Source: a virus
IMG/VR virus record: IMGVR_UViG_3300045919_000325
Coordinates: 1 to 20,660 of that record
DNA length: 20,660 bases
Strand: one strand, 5' to 3'
In this document: positions 14,878 through 20,660 of the stretch, one piece after another
Layout of the letters: every line of letters begins with the position of its first letter
How positions within the stretch are numbered: the first letter of the stretch is position 1
Made by a program: the position numbers and the translations under genes
The notes under the pieces: model-generated
Seen by the model: the letters and a program-made list of their open reading frames with translations, nothing else
What the model was told of the DNA's origin: nothing
The model's database searches: none

Positions 14878-14889
14878 AAGTTGGCGACC

Positions 14890-17430
14890 TTAATAAATCG
14901 AGTTGCCAGACTTTTTAAGTGCTGACACCATATTTTCATGTCCTCTGGCAGTAGCACTGCCCAAGATATCCAATGCTGTTTCGCACCTAGTCAACAACAA
15001 TATCATTTGTTTGTTGGCTTTTTGCACTTCGGTATAATGATGTAATGTGGCTTTGACAACTTGGTTCATATCAATCTCGGCCACATCTTTGGGCCCGTCA
15101 ACAATAGTGGTGTCGACCGATTTATTTTCATTTTTCTTACCTGCTCCTTCGGTTGCTAGGCCAGCTAGACCCAAACCGCCACTCAACAGACCCAATGGAA
15201 CTCCTGCAACTGCACCAATACCAGTTGCATCCAACCCAGTGGCCAATGCGCCTGTGGCTGCGCCAGCCGCATACAGGCTACCGCTCAAAGCATTGCCTTT
15301 GCTGAATTGGCTGGCAGCACCAGCAGTATCTAAGACCACTCCAACACCAGGTATAAAGCGACCTGCTAGCTTACCACCTAATTTTGCAGCACCTTCCAAC
15401 CCAAATTTCGAAGCTACCTTGACTCCTTCTTCGCCCACCTTGGCTGCTGCTTTGCCACCACCAAGGCCCAACAATTTAGCAGTACCATTAAGTATGCCGC
15501 CGGCCAAATCAAATATGCCTTTGCCCACAACACCTGTGGCCACAACTCCGCCACCAACTATACCTGCACTGACTAGATTGTGTTTTTTCTCTTTTTCTTT
15601 TTCTTCTGGAGTTTGTGCCTTGTTACCACTATGGTCAAAATGCTCCATACCTGGTATTTTTTTAATCCAATCTGTTATACCAGTAAATATCTCTCCGGCA
15701 AGTTTGCCAAAAGGTTTTAATACATGTTCCATTATCCAACTGGTGATATTTGAGACCCCATCGATGAATTTTTTTACCTCTGCATTCCCTTGTATAAATG
15801 TATCAATTGATTTACTTATAGCACCCGTCAATTCTTTGAAGAACGCTCCAAAATCATCAATGAATCCAGAGGTTTCCATAACAGCATCGGCTATCCTTAC
15901 CACAGCTTTACCAAACATGTCCATAGCAGGTATCAGCACAGGCACAAGGTTTAAAATTAATCGGTCAAAAGCTATACTCAGCTTGTCTAATGCCACTTTG
16001 GTTTTGGCCTGAACCTCCAATGCAGCCTTTTGTTCTGCACTTATTTTGTTACCATTAGCATCCAATCCTTGTACAGCATTTCTAGATGCTTGAGCAATTT
16101 TTAGAAGCTCGTTGGCTGCTTCTCCAGCAGCACCGCCAGCATAAGCAAATTGCTGTAATCTCTTGATAGATTCTGGGTTACTCAACTGTTTGCCCAATGC
16201 TTTCATTGCTTCTGTGGTATCTCCCCCAGCTTTGGCAATCTCGGCCATTTGTTGGAATGCATCAAATGCTCCGGATTGGTTCAATGCTTGTACCATTGCA
16301 GGATTCATACCAGCAAAGCCTCGGCTAATATACCCACCCAAAGCATCTTTGATACCATTTGCTTCGGTACCAAACACTAGATTTATCGAAGGCAACACTT
16401 TGTTCAACATGTTGTCTTTAATAGCTTGAGGCAATGTACTAATGGCTAATTGAAAATTGGTTTCTAAGAATTGAGCCTTGATATTTTTCTCTAGCTCTTT
16501 ACGATTTTGACCAGTTATCTCGGTGACTTTGTTTAACTCTGTACCAAATGCAGCAGCATCAGTTGTCAACTTGGTAGTACTACGACCTTGAAGATCACCA
16601 GCCAAACGAATCGTGTCGGTGTAGTCCAGCATCAAATCTCTGGCATCTTCATTGGTCATCAGCAACTCGCTGCCTCTTTTGGTCAATTGACTAAAGCTGT
16701 TGGTCAACTTGGCAGTTTGTTGTATGCCCAAGAAAGCTGCGGCGGCACTGTGTGAAGTAATTTCTTTGTTGAACTCAGATGCTTTGACTCCACTCTTGTA
16801 CAACAAATCTGTATACCCAGTGAGACTCAATCCAAAACCTTGACCCACATCATCCAGTTCCAACAGACTTTTGCTGGTACCTTCAAAGCGTTCGACCACC
16901 ATTTCTAAAACTTTGACCACGCCTTCAAAAGCCAATCCCACAAAGGTACCTTCTTCAACCAATGTCAACAGGCTGCCAGCTAGTCCTGTGATGGCACCTC
17001 CAGCAGTATGACGTCCATCAACCAACCCGCCTGCAAAGTTTTGCAACGATCGATTAAAGAAGACCCCAGATTTTTTTGTTTCTTCTGCTGTTTCATCAGC
17101 GGCATCAGCGGCGCCCTTCTGAGCTTTGCTCAAACCCATGGCACCAGTCAAAATATTTTGACCAGATTTCTTGACCTTTTCGCTTACATCGGTTTGTTCT
17201 TGTACGCTTTTTCTTAGTCCATCATATTTGGCTTTTAAATCAGAGTTTGCACCTTCAAACTTAGTCTCATATACTTTGTACAAAATTTTGTTGGTATCGT
17301 TTGTGGACTCCAGCAACTTTTTCATTGTTGCTTCGGTAGACCAAGGCAACATCCTTTTGGCATCTTTGTCCACGATGATGCTGTATAATGGATTTTGAGG
17401 TGCGCCTAACGGCTTGCTAGTATCAACCAT
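14890..17430 (-). CDS. Tail tape measure protein
   Basis: This 846-aa protein has the build of a tape measure, the extended protein that sets tail length and is ejected ahead of DNA. The first ~120 residues are helical and charged. Then come hydrophobic segments (AGGAITGLAGSLLTLVEEGT; FVGLAFEGVVKVLEMVVERF), a long Ala/Gln-rich helical region, a membrane-active-looking stretch at ~500-590, and a glycine/alanine-rich hydrophobic region at ~620-770 (LVSAGIVGGGVVATGVVGKG; GAVAGVPLGLLSGGLGLAGL). The last 70 residues are helical (VVKATLHHYTEVQKANKQMI). T4 gp29 is 590 aa; direct homology to it cannot be shown by eye. Its neighbours fit: the divergent gp26-like gene with a predicted frameshift resembles the tail chaperones usually next to tape measures. 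The ribosome site is weak (GGTG); a CATAAATA box lies 75 bp upstream. Confidence 0.8.
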   Translation of the reverse strand: MVDTSKPLGAPQNPLYSIIVDKDAKRMLPWSTEATMKKLLESTNDTNKILYKVYETKFEGANSDLKAKYDGLRKSVQEQTDVSEKVKKSGQNILTGAMGLSKAQKGAADAADETAEETKKSGVFFNRSLQNFAGGLVDGRHTAGGAITGLAGSLLTLVEEGTFVGLAFEGVVKVLEMVVERFEGTSKSLLELDDVGQGFGLSLTGYTDLLYKSGVKASEFNKEITSHSAAAAFLGIQQTAKLTNSFSQLTKRGSELLMTNEDARDLMLDYTDTIRLAGDLQGRSTTKLTTDAAAFGTELNKVTEITGQNRKELEKNIKAQFLETNFQLAISTLPQAIKDNMLNKVLPSINLVFGTEANGIKDALGGYISRGFAGMNPAMVQALNQSGAFDAFQQMAEIAKAGGDTTEAMKALGKQLSNPESIKRLQQFAYAGGAAGEAANELLKIAQASRNAVQGLDANGNKISAEQKAALEVQAKTKVALDKLSIAFDRLILNLVPVLIPAMDMFGKAVVRIADAVMETSGFIDDFGAFFKELTGAISKSIDTFIQGNAEVKKFIDGVSNITSWIMEHVLKPFGKLAGEIFTGITDWIKKIPGMEHFDHSGNKAQTPEEKEKEKKHNLVSAGIVGGGVVATGVVGKGIFDLAGGILNGTAKLLGLGGGKAAAKVGEEGVKVASKFGLEGAAKLGGKLAGRFIPGVGVVLDTAGAASQFSKGNALSGSLYAAGAATGALATGLDATGIGAVAGVPLGLLSGGLGLAGLATEGAGKKNENKSVDTTIVDGPKDVAEIDMNQVVKATLHHYTEVQKANKQMILLLTRCETALDILGSATARGHENMVSALKKSGNSIY

Positions 17431-17468
17431 TAATTTTCACCACAGCAGTAAATACCATATTTTAAACC

Positions 17469-17476
17469 AATAAATA
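17469..17476 (+). promoter_or_regulatory. Late-promoter-like box AATAAATA ahead of the gp26-like gene
   Basis: AATAAATA on the plus strand is 7 of 8 to TATAAATA, 49 bp before the start at 17526. It lies in the same short divergent region as a minus-strand box for the tape measure gene, so both tail genes could be switched on together. Confidence 0.45.
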
Positions 17477-17505
17477 CATTGTTAATTGTTGTTGTTATCA
17501 CAATT

Positions 17506-17513
17506 TATTTATG
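17506..17513 (-). promoter_or_regulatory. Late promoter CATAAATA ahead of the tape measure gene
   Basis: The minus strand reads CATAAATA, identical to the box before gp21, about 75 bp upstream of the tape measure ATG at 17430. It overlaps the alternative upstream ATG of the divergent gp26-like gene. Confidence 0.5.
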
Positions 17514-17525
17514 CAGGTAAAAATC

Positions 17526-18380
17526 ATGGAAAATTCCAACCCACTCAAGAGTTATTTTAGACAACCACATATATTTCTTAAACTACCAACTGGCAACAGA
17601 TGGTACACAGAGCAAGATGTGGACACCAGTATATCTGAATTACCTATCTATGCCATGAGAGCAATTGACGACATCATGCTGAATACTCCGGATGCCATGT
17701 TGAACGGACATGCCTTGTGGGGCGTGATCAGTAGTTGTGTGCCTTCGATCAAAAATGTAAAGAACATCAAGCTTCCAGACTTGGATGCTATCTATGTGGC
17801 AATCAAAGCCAGTACTCATAATGGTGTTGTGGAATTGAAAAGAACCTGTGCATCCTGCAATGAAGAGAATCTGCTGGAGTTGAATTGTCAACACCTATTA
17901 GATACCATGACCGTTGTGGAAGAAAGTGATTGCAATGTGGAACTAGATGGTCAGTTGCTGATTCAAATACAACCATACAATTTAGAGATGAAGCAAATGT
18001 TCATGCATCATCAATTTGAAGAAGAAAAGACCATTAAGATTTTGAACATGTCCAATCCAAATCAAGATGAATTTGCACAAGCAGCTATGATAGCAGAAAG
18101 TGTGGAGAGACTGAGCCAACTAACTTTTGAATTGGTATCCAAAAGTATCACCGGAATCAAAATTATTGAGAGCGATGTATTAGTTGATGATCCCAAATGG
18201 ATCAATGAATGGTTACAGAGTATCAGCAAAGAACAAGCTGACCAAGTAATCACAGCAGTCAACACATTAAACCAAATTGGTATTAATAAAAATATAACCA
18301 TAAGTTGCAGCAACTGTGCAGCGCAATGGCAAGAAACATTGGATTTCGAGCCCACAAGTTTTTTCGACAAACGCTCTTGA
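17526..18380 (+). CDS. 26: gp26-like baseplate hub / tail assembly protein (T4_baseplate family)
   Basis: The zero-frame product is 284 aa from ATG 17526 (AGG 8 nt upstream); an in-frame ATG at 17511 would add five residues but has no ribosome site. The family pattern is clear: 'LKLPTGNRWYTEQD', a D-D-x-x-L-N-T-P stretch with NGHALWGVISSCVPSI, then IKLPDLDAIYVAIKASTHNG and the first Cys pair (CASC). A second pair (CSNC) lies 20 residues before the end, so a zinc ribbon is likely. In T4, gp26 belongs to the baseplate hub/hub-assembly set beside gp51 and the tape measure gp29. Here it lies divergent from the tape measure gene. A slippery heptamer at its 3' end suggests a longer -1 frameshift product. 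It may act as a tape-measure chaperone instead of a structural hub protein; that is inference. Confidence 0.75.
   Translation: MENSNPLKSYFRQPHIFLKLPTGNRWYTEQDVDTSISELPIYAMRAIDDIMLNTPDAMLNGHALWGVISSCVPSIKNVKNIKLPDLDAIYVAIKASTHNGVVELKRTCASCNEENLLELNCQHLLDTMTVVEESDCNVELDGQLLIQIQPYNLEMKQMFMHHQFEEEKTIKILNMSNPNQDEFAQAAMIAESVERLSQLTFELVSKSITGIKIIESDVLVDDPKWINEWLQSISKEQADQVITAVNTLNQIGINKNITISCSNCAAQWQETLDFEPTSFFDKRS
18359..18365 (+). promoter_or_regulatory. Predicted -1 ribosomal frameshift site T TTT TTC
   Basis: Zero-frame codons here are AGT TTT TTC GAC, so the heptamer T-TTT-TTC is in exact X-XXY-YYZ phase, five codons before the zero-frame stop. Slipping back one base continues as CGA CAA ACG and stays open for 80 codons. 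A possible downstream stem, TGGGATC (18383-18389) with GATTCCA (18401-18407), has 7 bp including one G-U but starts 17 nt away, farther than usual. Confidence 0.6.
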
Positions 18381-18607
18381 CTTGGGATCCAGTGATTATC
18401 GATTCCATGATAGAGCAAATGAAGAAAAATAGAAGTGCTATCGAAAACGAATTAATGACTTTGGTATTTTATTCCAAAGGCAGTTTGGATCTCAATACTG
18501 TGTATCAATTGGGTGGGGACCAACGCGAAAAATTTGTGGCCATAATGGAAAAGCACTACAAAACCATGAACGCCAACAACGAAAATAATATCATCGACAA
18601 TACCTAA
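18365..18607 (+). CDS. -1 frame extension of the gp26-like protein (predicted fusion domain)
   Basis: This frame encodes an 80-residue segment beginning RQTLLTWDPVIIDSMIEQMK and containing SAIENELMTLVFYSKGSLDL and LGGDQREKFVAIMEKHYKTM. The pattern, helix then LxYxxG-SLDxVYxL then REKFxxIMEKH, is like the short protein that follows T4_baseplate genes in other phages. No independent start is convincing: the frame opens at a TTG (18305) or ATG (18326) inside the upstream gene with no Shine-Dalgarno, a GTG at 18392 has only a weak GGGA, and ATG 18407 has none. Frameshifting would give a fusion of about 360 residues alongside the 284-aa form. The gene ends 2 bp before the convergent minus-strand gene. 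If separate translation does occur, the product would be a small hub-assembly factor analogous to T4 gp51 by position. Confidence 0.65.
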   Translation, partial: RQTLLTWDPVIIDSMIEQMKKNRSAIENELMTLVFYSKGSLDLNTVYQLGGDQREKFVAIMEKHYKTMNANNENNIIDNT

Positions 18608-18609
18608 TA

Positions 18610-19179
18610 TTATCGAATCCTTAAACTTTTTCTAGCATCTTCTATATCTTTATAATCCGTTTGGTTAATAATTCGATTTGACACAGGAGTTAAGAATTTA
18701 TCCGCTGACACAGCATTAAAGTTTATTCTGTACCAATCTAAGATGTTTCTTCCTCGAGCTTTGGCAAAATAACATTGTCCGTTTGGATTAGCAAGAACAG
18801 TATCACATATCAGACTGATATGTGTGCCATTATGCAATCTACCAATGAATATATACTTGTTATGATGAATCATTAAGCTATTAGATATATCTCTATCATA
18901 ATTAAATATTAAAACAAAACCATGTGCATCCAATACATCATCGGTTCTTTGTAAGATTTTATAAGACACAGTTCCTAATCTACCGCTACAATCTTCGCCA
19001 GGGCGCCAAGGATCCACATCTTTTTTAGGACTTGGACTAACATTTCCTGAAGGACTTGGACTAATTTTATCATTTGGTATATTTTTACGATCTGTATCTA
19101 TGGATATATCTGGTTCAAAATCATTTTCAGATATCTGCTCTAATAATGTTATTAATTTTCGAATATCTGCACTTGACAT
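18610..19179 (-). CDS. Uncharacterised late protein, 189 aa
   Basis: I place the start at ATG 19179 (AAAGG 7-8 nt upstream). An upstream ATG at 19200 would fall almost on the transcript start from the TATAAATA box at 19207-19214. The N-terminus MSSADIRKLITLLEQI is an amphipathic helix, followed by an acidic segment and a short S/P repeat (SPSPSGNVSPSP). A mixed domain then follows (WRPGEDCSGRLGTVSYKILQ, HGFVLIFNYDRD, YIFIGRLHNGTHISLICDTV), with no motif I recognise. An exact late promoter argues for a virion or assembly role. It is convergent with the frameshift gene, with only 2 bp between stops and no terminator visible, so the transcripts may overlap. Confidence 0.75.
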   Translation of the reverse strand: MSSADIRKLITLLEQISENDFEPDISIDTDRKNIPNDKISPSPSGNVSPSPKKDVDPWRPGEDCSGRLGTVSYKILQRTDDVLDAHGFVLIFNYDRDISNSLMIHHNKYIFIGRLHNGTHISLICDTVLANPNGQCYFAKARGRNILDWYRINFNAVSADKFLTPVSNRIINQTDYKDIEDARKSLRIR

Positions 19180-19206
19180 TTTAATCCTTTTAAAGGTCAT
19201 TTGTTC

Positions 19207-19214
19207 TATTTATA
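19207..19214 (-). promoter_or_regulatory. T4-type late promoter TATAAATA (exact)
   Basis: The minus strand reads GCATATAAATAGAAC, containing the complete T4 late consensus TATAAATA. It is 28 bp upstream of ATG 19179, leaving a short leader that holds the AAAGG ribosome site. It directly abuts the structured region at 19216 and up. Confidence 0.8.
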
Positions 19215-19215
19215 T

Positions 19216-20082
19216 GCCTTGAAGCTGGCGGTGCCAAGCCGCATATATTATCTTCAAGGCCTACCGGCCAAACCCATGGTCTTCTTAACGAAGTTTACGG
19301 CCAGAGCCGATATTTCAGATTGATTTTTCTGGCGGCGCAGCGAAGCGAGCAGAGCCGAAGAAAAATCAATCTGCAGACGAACTGCGCAGCAGTTCGGCTA
19401 GAAGACGAACCAAGAAACATAAAAATTTCAGATAGAATTATGGCAATAAAAATTTTTTGATTTTTTTTTAGAAATTTCAATTTGTATGAATTTCTTAATA
19501 ATGCGGTTGCATCATTCTCAGTCCGAACTACGTTCGTCCTTTGTTGGGTTTTGTTCTCGTTGTCACTCGACCAGTTCAACCCAACAATGTTGTCTTTATA
19601 TATTATTCTTTGATTATTATCGTTCAGGTACAGTACTCCCTCTTGGGAGTCATACATGTCCAAGACATACATCACACAGTTCCTTTGTGGATTGTTTACC
19701 ACTTGCTGGCGGAGTACCTAGTTTCCAGCTTTCGGAACCAAAACTCTGAGATTTCTCTCATACTCGGTCAGAGGATTCTCACCTCCACTACAATATCTGC
19801 AGATGTGATGTGCTGCGTGATACTGCATCGTGTAGCAGAGTTCACCGGTACACGATCCTTTGCGTCATTTTCCTAGCAGGGGCTTATGACAAGCAATCCC
19901 TCAAGCGTGATGGTCCGTGGTTGCGTCCCAGTGGCACGAGTGGCACCAGTTCAACTGGGTTACCACCATTCAAGGCTAGTATGTTAAACTCACTATTTTT
20001 GCTTTAGATGGTTACTCATCCCTATAGACGAGCAAGCAACGGGGTGCCCTATGGCCGATTAAAAATTAAGATGCTTGTCATA
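19216..20082 (-). ncRNA. Candidate large structured noncoding RNA (strand tentative)
   Basis: About 0.87 kb without a credible gene, but packed with perfect inverted repeats. They are GCCTTGAAG 19216/19252 (9 bp); a 15-bp stem 19316-19330/19359-19373; CGAACTGC-gca-GCAGTTCG 19378-19396; CGAAC-tac-GTTCG 19524-19536; TTGTTGGGTT 19541/19578 (10 bp); ACTCCC-tctt-GGGAGT 19635-19650; ATCGTGTA 19827/19849 (8 bp); CCAGT-tca-ACTGG 19946-19958; and TATGACAAGCA 19885/20072 (11 bp closing a ~200-nt domain). The minus strand is favoured: TGAGA-GAAA-TCTCA (19747-19760) presents a GNRA loop only there, and CTCGTC...GATGAG (20015-20032) has a G-U pair that would be A-C on the plus strand. Size, ornateness and phage context recall GOLLD/ROOL-type giant RNAs, but identity is unproven. 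Short ORFs in it have no ribosome sites. The promoter is not identified. Confidence 0.6.
19316..19373. repeat. 15-bp perfect inverted repeat around a GC-rich loop
   Basis: CAGATTGATTTTTCT (19316-19330) and AGAAAAATCAATCTG (19359-19373) enclose 28 bp containing GCGCAGCGAAGCGAGC and an inner GGC/GCC pair. It is the strongest single hairpin in the noncoding region. AGAGCCGA occurs both just before it (19303) and within its loop (19351). Confidence 0.85.
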
Positions 20083-20218
20083 CCTATGTACGATCAAACA
20101 ACACGCAAACGTTTTACCGCTTACATCATTACTTTATTATATATCACATGCCAGAGTCAAATAGAAAAATAATCTTTTTAAATTTTTTTGAATATATTTT
20201 CAAGCAGTTAAAACTATA

Positions 20219-20226
20219 GATAAATA
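20219..20226 (+). promoter_or_regulatory. GATAAATA box just upstream of the Acb1-like gene
   Basis: GATAAATA is 7 of 8 to the T4 late consensus but ends only 5 nt before the ATG at 20232, so it would give a nearly leaderless mRNA. It may be fortuitous; the 20100-20231 stretch is AT-rich and no clear sigma70 promoter was found on the plus strand. Confidence 0.25.
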
Positions 20227-20231
20227 TTTGT

Positions 20232-20660
20232 ATGAAACTTAGTGAAATAACACAACCCAACAAACCACTATACGTAAGTAGAAAGTTGTTGAATGCTCAA
20301 GAATTATATCTTTGGGCCAAATTGCAAGGATGGGACAAACCTTTAAAACCCAAGGACATGCACGTGACTGTGGTTTCTTCTAGCACTCCTATTAGTTGGA
20401 CTCAGTTGCCTCCACAGACCAATACATTGACTGTTAAACCAATCCGTGCAGCAGTGAAAATTTTTGGAGAGAATAAAAATTCAGCAGTGTTTATTTTTGA
20501 ATGTCCAGAGCTGCATACCAGATGGCAGCAGTTCCTAGACATGGGTGCTAGTTGGGATCACGGAACATATACACCACACGTTTCATTGACATATAATCAT
20601 GGATACATTGAGCAAGATTTGGATACCATGCCATTGTTCTCTGGAGATTTAATACTGGGT
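20232..20660 (+). CDS. acb1: 2H phosphoesterase, likely Acb1-type anti-CBASS nuclease (C-terminus beyond the right edge)
   Basis: 143 residues are visible. Two H-x-T/S motifs define the 2H phosphoesterase fold: H44-V-T46 (KDMHVTVV) and H116-V-S118 (YTPHVSLTY). The spacing and context, LYVSRKLLN near the N-terminus and 'W-DHGTYTPHVSLTYNHG' around the second motif, resemble T4 gp57B/Acb1, whose catalytic residues as I recall are H44/T46 and H113/T115. Acb1 cleaves the cyclic oligonucleotide signals made by bacterial CBASS immunity, so infection is not aborted. T4 Acb1 is 152 aa, so only ~10-20 residues should be missing. MKLSEITQP is a plausible phage N-terminus; no Shine-Dalgarno is visible, so the start is less sure. 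Other 2H enzymes (RNA ligase-like cyclic phosphodiesterases) share the motifs; the Acb1 assignment is likely but not proven. Confidence 0.7.
   Translation, partial: MKLSEITQPNKPLYVSRKLLNAQELYLWAKLQGWDKPLKPKDMHVTVVSSSTPISWTQLPPQTNTLTVKPIRAAVKIFGENKNSAVFIFECPELHTRWQQFLDMGASWDHGTYTPHVSLTYNHGYIEQDLDTMPLFSGDLILG

Noticed and set aside
15047-16012. Plus-strand 321-aa ORF opposite the tape measure gene
   Set aside because: Proline/alanine/serine-rich antisense reading of the glycine/alanine-rich tape measure; no ribosome site and no plausible domain.
18305-18407. Independent TTG/ATG starts for the downstream tail frame
   Set aside because: TTG 18305 and ATG 18326 lie inside the gp26-like gene without ribosome sites, and ATG 18407 has none; frameshift entry explains the frame better, though the weak GTG at 18392 cannot be fully excluded.
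19295-20007. Several 65-135-aa ORFs inside the noncoding region, both strands
   Set aside because: Overlapping, no Shine-Dalgarno, odd composition, and cut by perfect inverted repeats; better explained by structured RNA.
20100-20165. Minus-strand sigma70 promoter (TTGACT ... TATAAT) for the structured RNA
   Set aside because: The spacer is only 13 bp, too short for a normal sigma70 promoter; left unannotated.

Overview
The window reads as part of the genome of a T4-superfamily (contractile-tailed) bacteriophage, probably from an uncultured Gram-negative host. The evidence is a virion-morphogenesis set with recognisable T4 counterparts: gp14, gp15, gp20, gp21, gp22, gp23, a gp67-like core protein, a tape measure and a gp26-like (T4_baseplate family) protein. 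T4-type late promoter boxes (TATAAATA and variants) also lie upstream of several of these genes. No tRNA, rRNA, CRISPR array or insertion sequence is visible. The host cannot be named from the sequence.

Layout. Bases 1-3925 (minus strand): a glycosyltransferase-like gene running off the left edge, a gp15-like tail sheath stabiliser with a long C-terminal extension, a GH19 endolysin and a gp14-like neck protein. Bases 3978-6877 (plus strand): an island of opposite polarity. It opens with a near-consensus sigma70 promoter, suggesting early expression by host polymerase, and holds an uncharacterised 348-aa protein, a 67-aa protein and a free-standing homing endonuclease, ending at a strong bidirectional terminator. 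Bases 6942-17430 (minus strand): the head cassette in T4 order when read along the minus strand: portal gp20 (split by a 514-aa HNH intein), a 70-aa protein, an acidic gp67-like core protein, protease gp21, scaffold gp22 and major capsid gp23. The tape measure protein lies upstream of the portal.

Bases 17526-18607 (plus strand): a gp26-like baseplate hub/tail assembly protein. A perfectly phased U UUU UUC slippery heptamer near its 3' end could shift ribosomes by -1 into an 80-codon extension that has no good start of its own. This resembles the G/GT tail-assembly-chaperone arrangement of other tailed phages, and it sits next to the tape measure gene. Bases 18610-19179 (minus): an uncharacterised late gene with an exact TATAAATA promoter. 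Bases 19216-20082: about 0.87 kb without credible ORFs but dense in perfect inverted repeats, a candidate giant structured noncoding RNA, more likely on the minus strand. Bases 20232-20660 (plus, cut by the right edge): a 2H phosphoesterase resembling the anti-CBASS nuclease Acb1.

The genes work together as a capsid and tail assembly line. gp67-like and gp22 form the core, gp23 assembles around it on the gp20 portal, gp21 digests the core and trims gp23, gp14 and gp15 join head and tail, and the tape measure with its likely chaperones sets tail length. Two unrelated homing endonucleases (intein HNH and PD-(D/E)XK/Vsr-like) parasitise this region. The points most worth follow-up are the predicted frameshift, the structured RNA, the Acb1-like gene and the intein with its duplicated C-terminal module.
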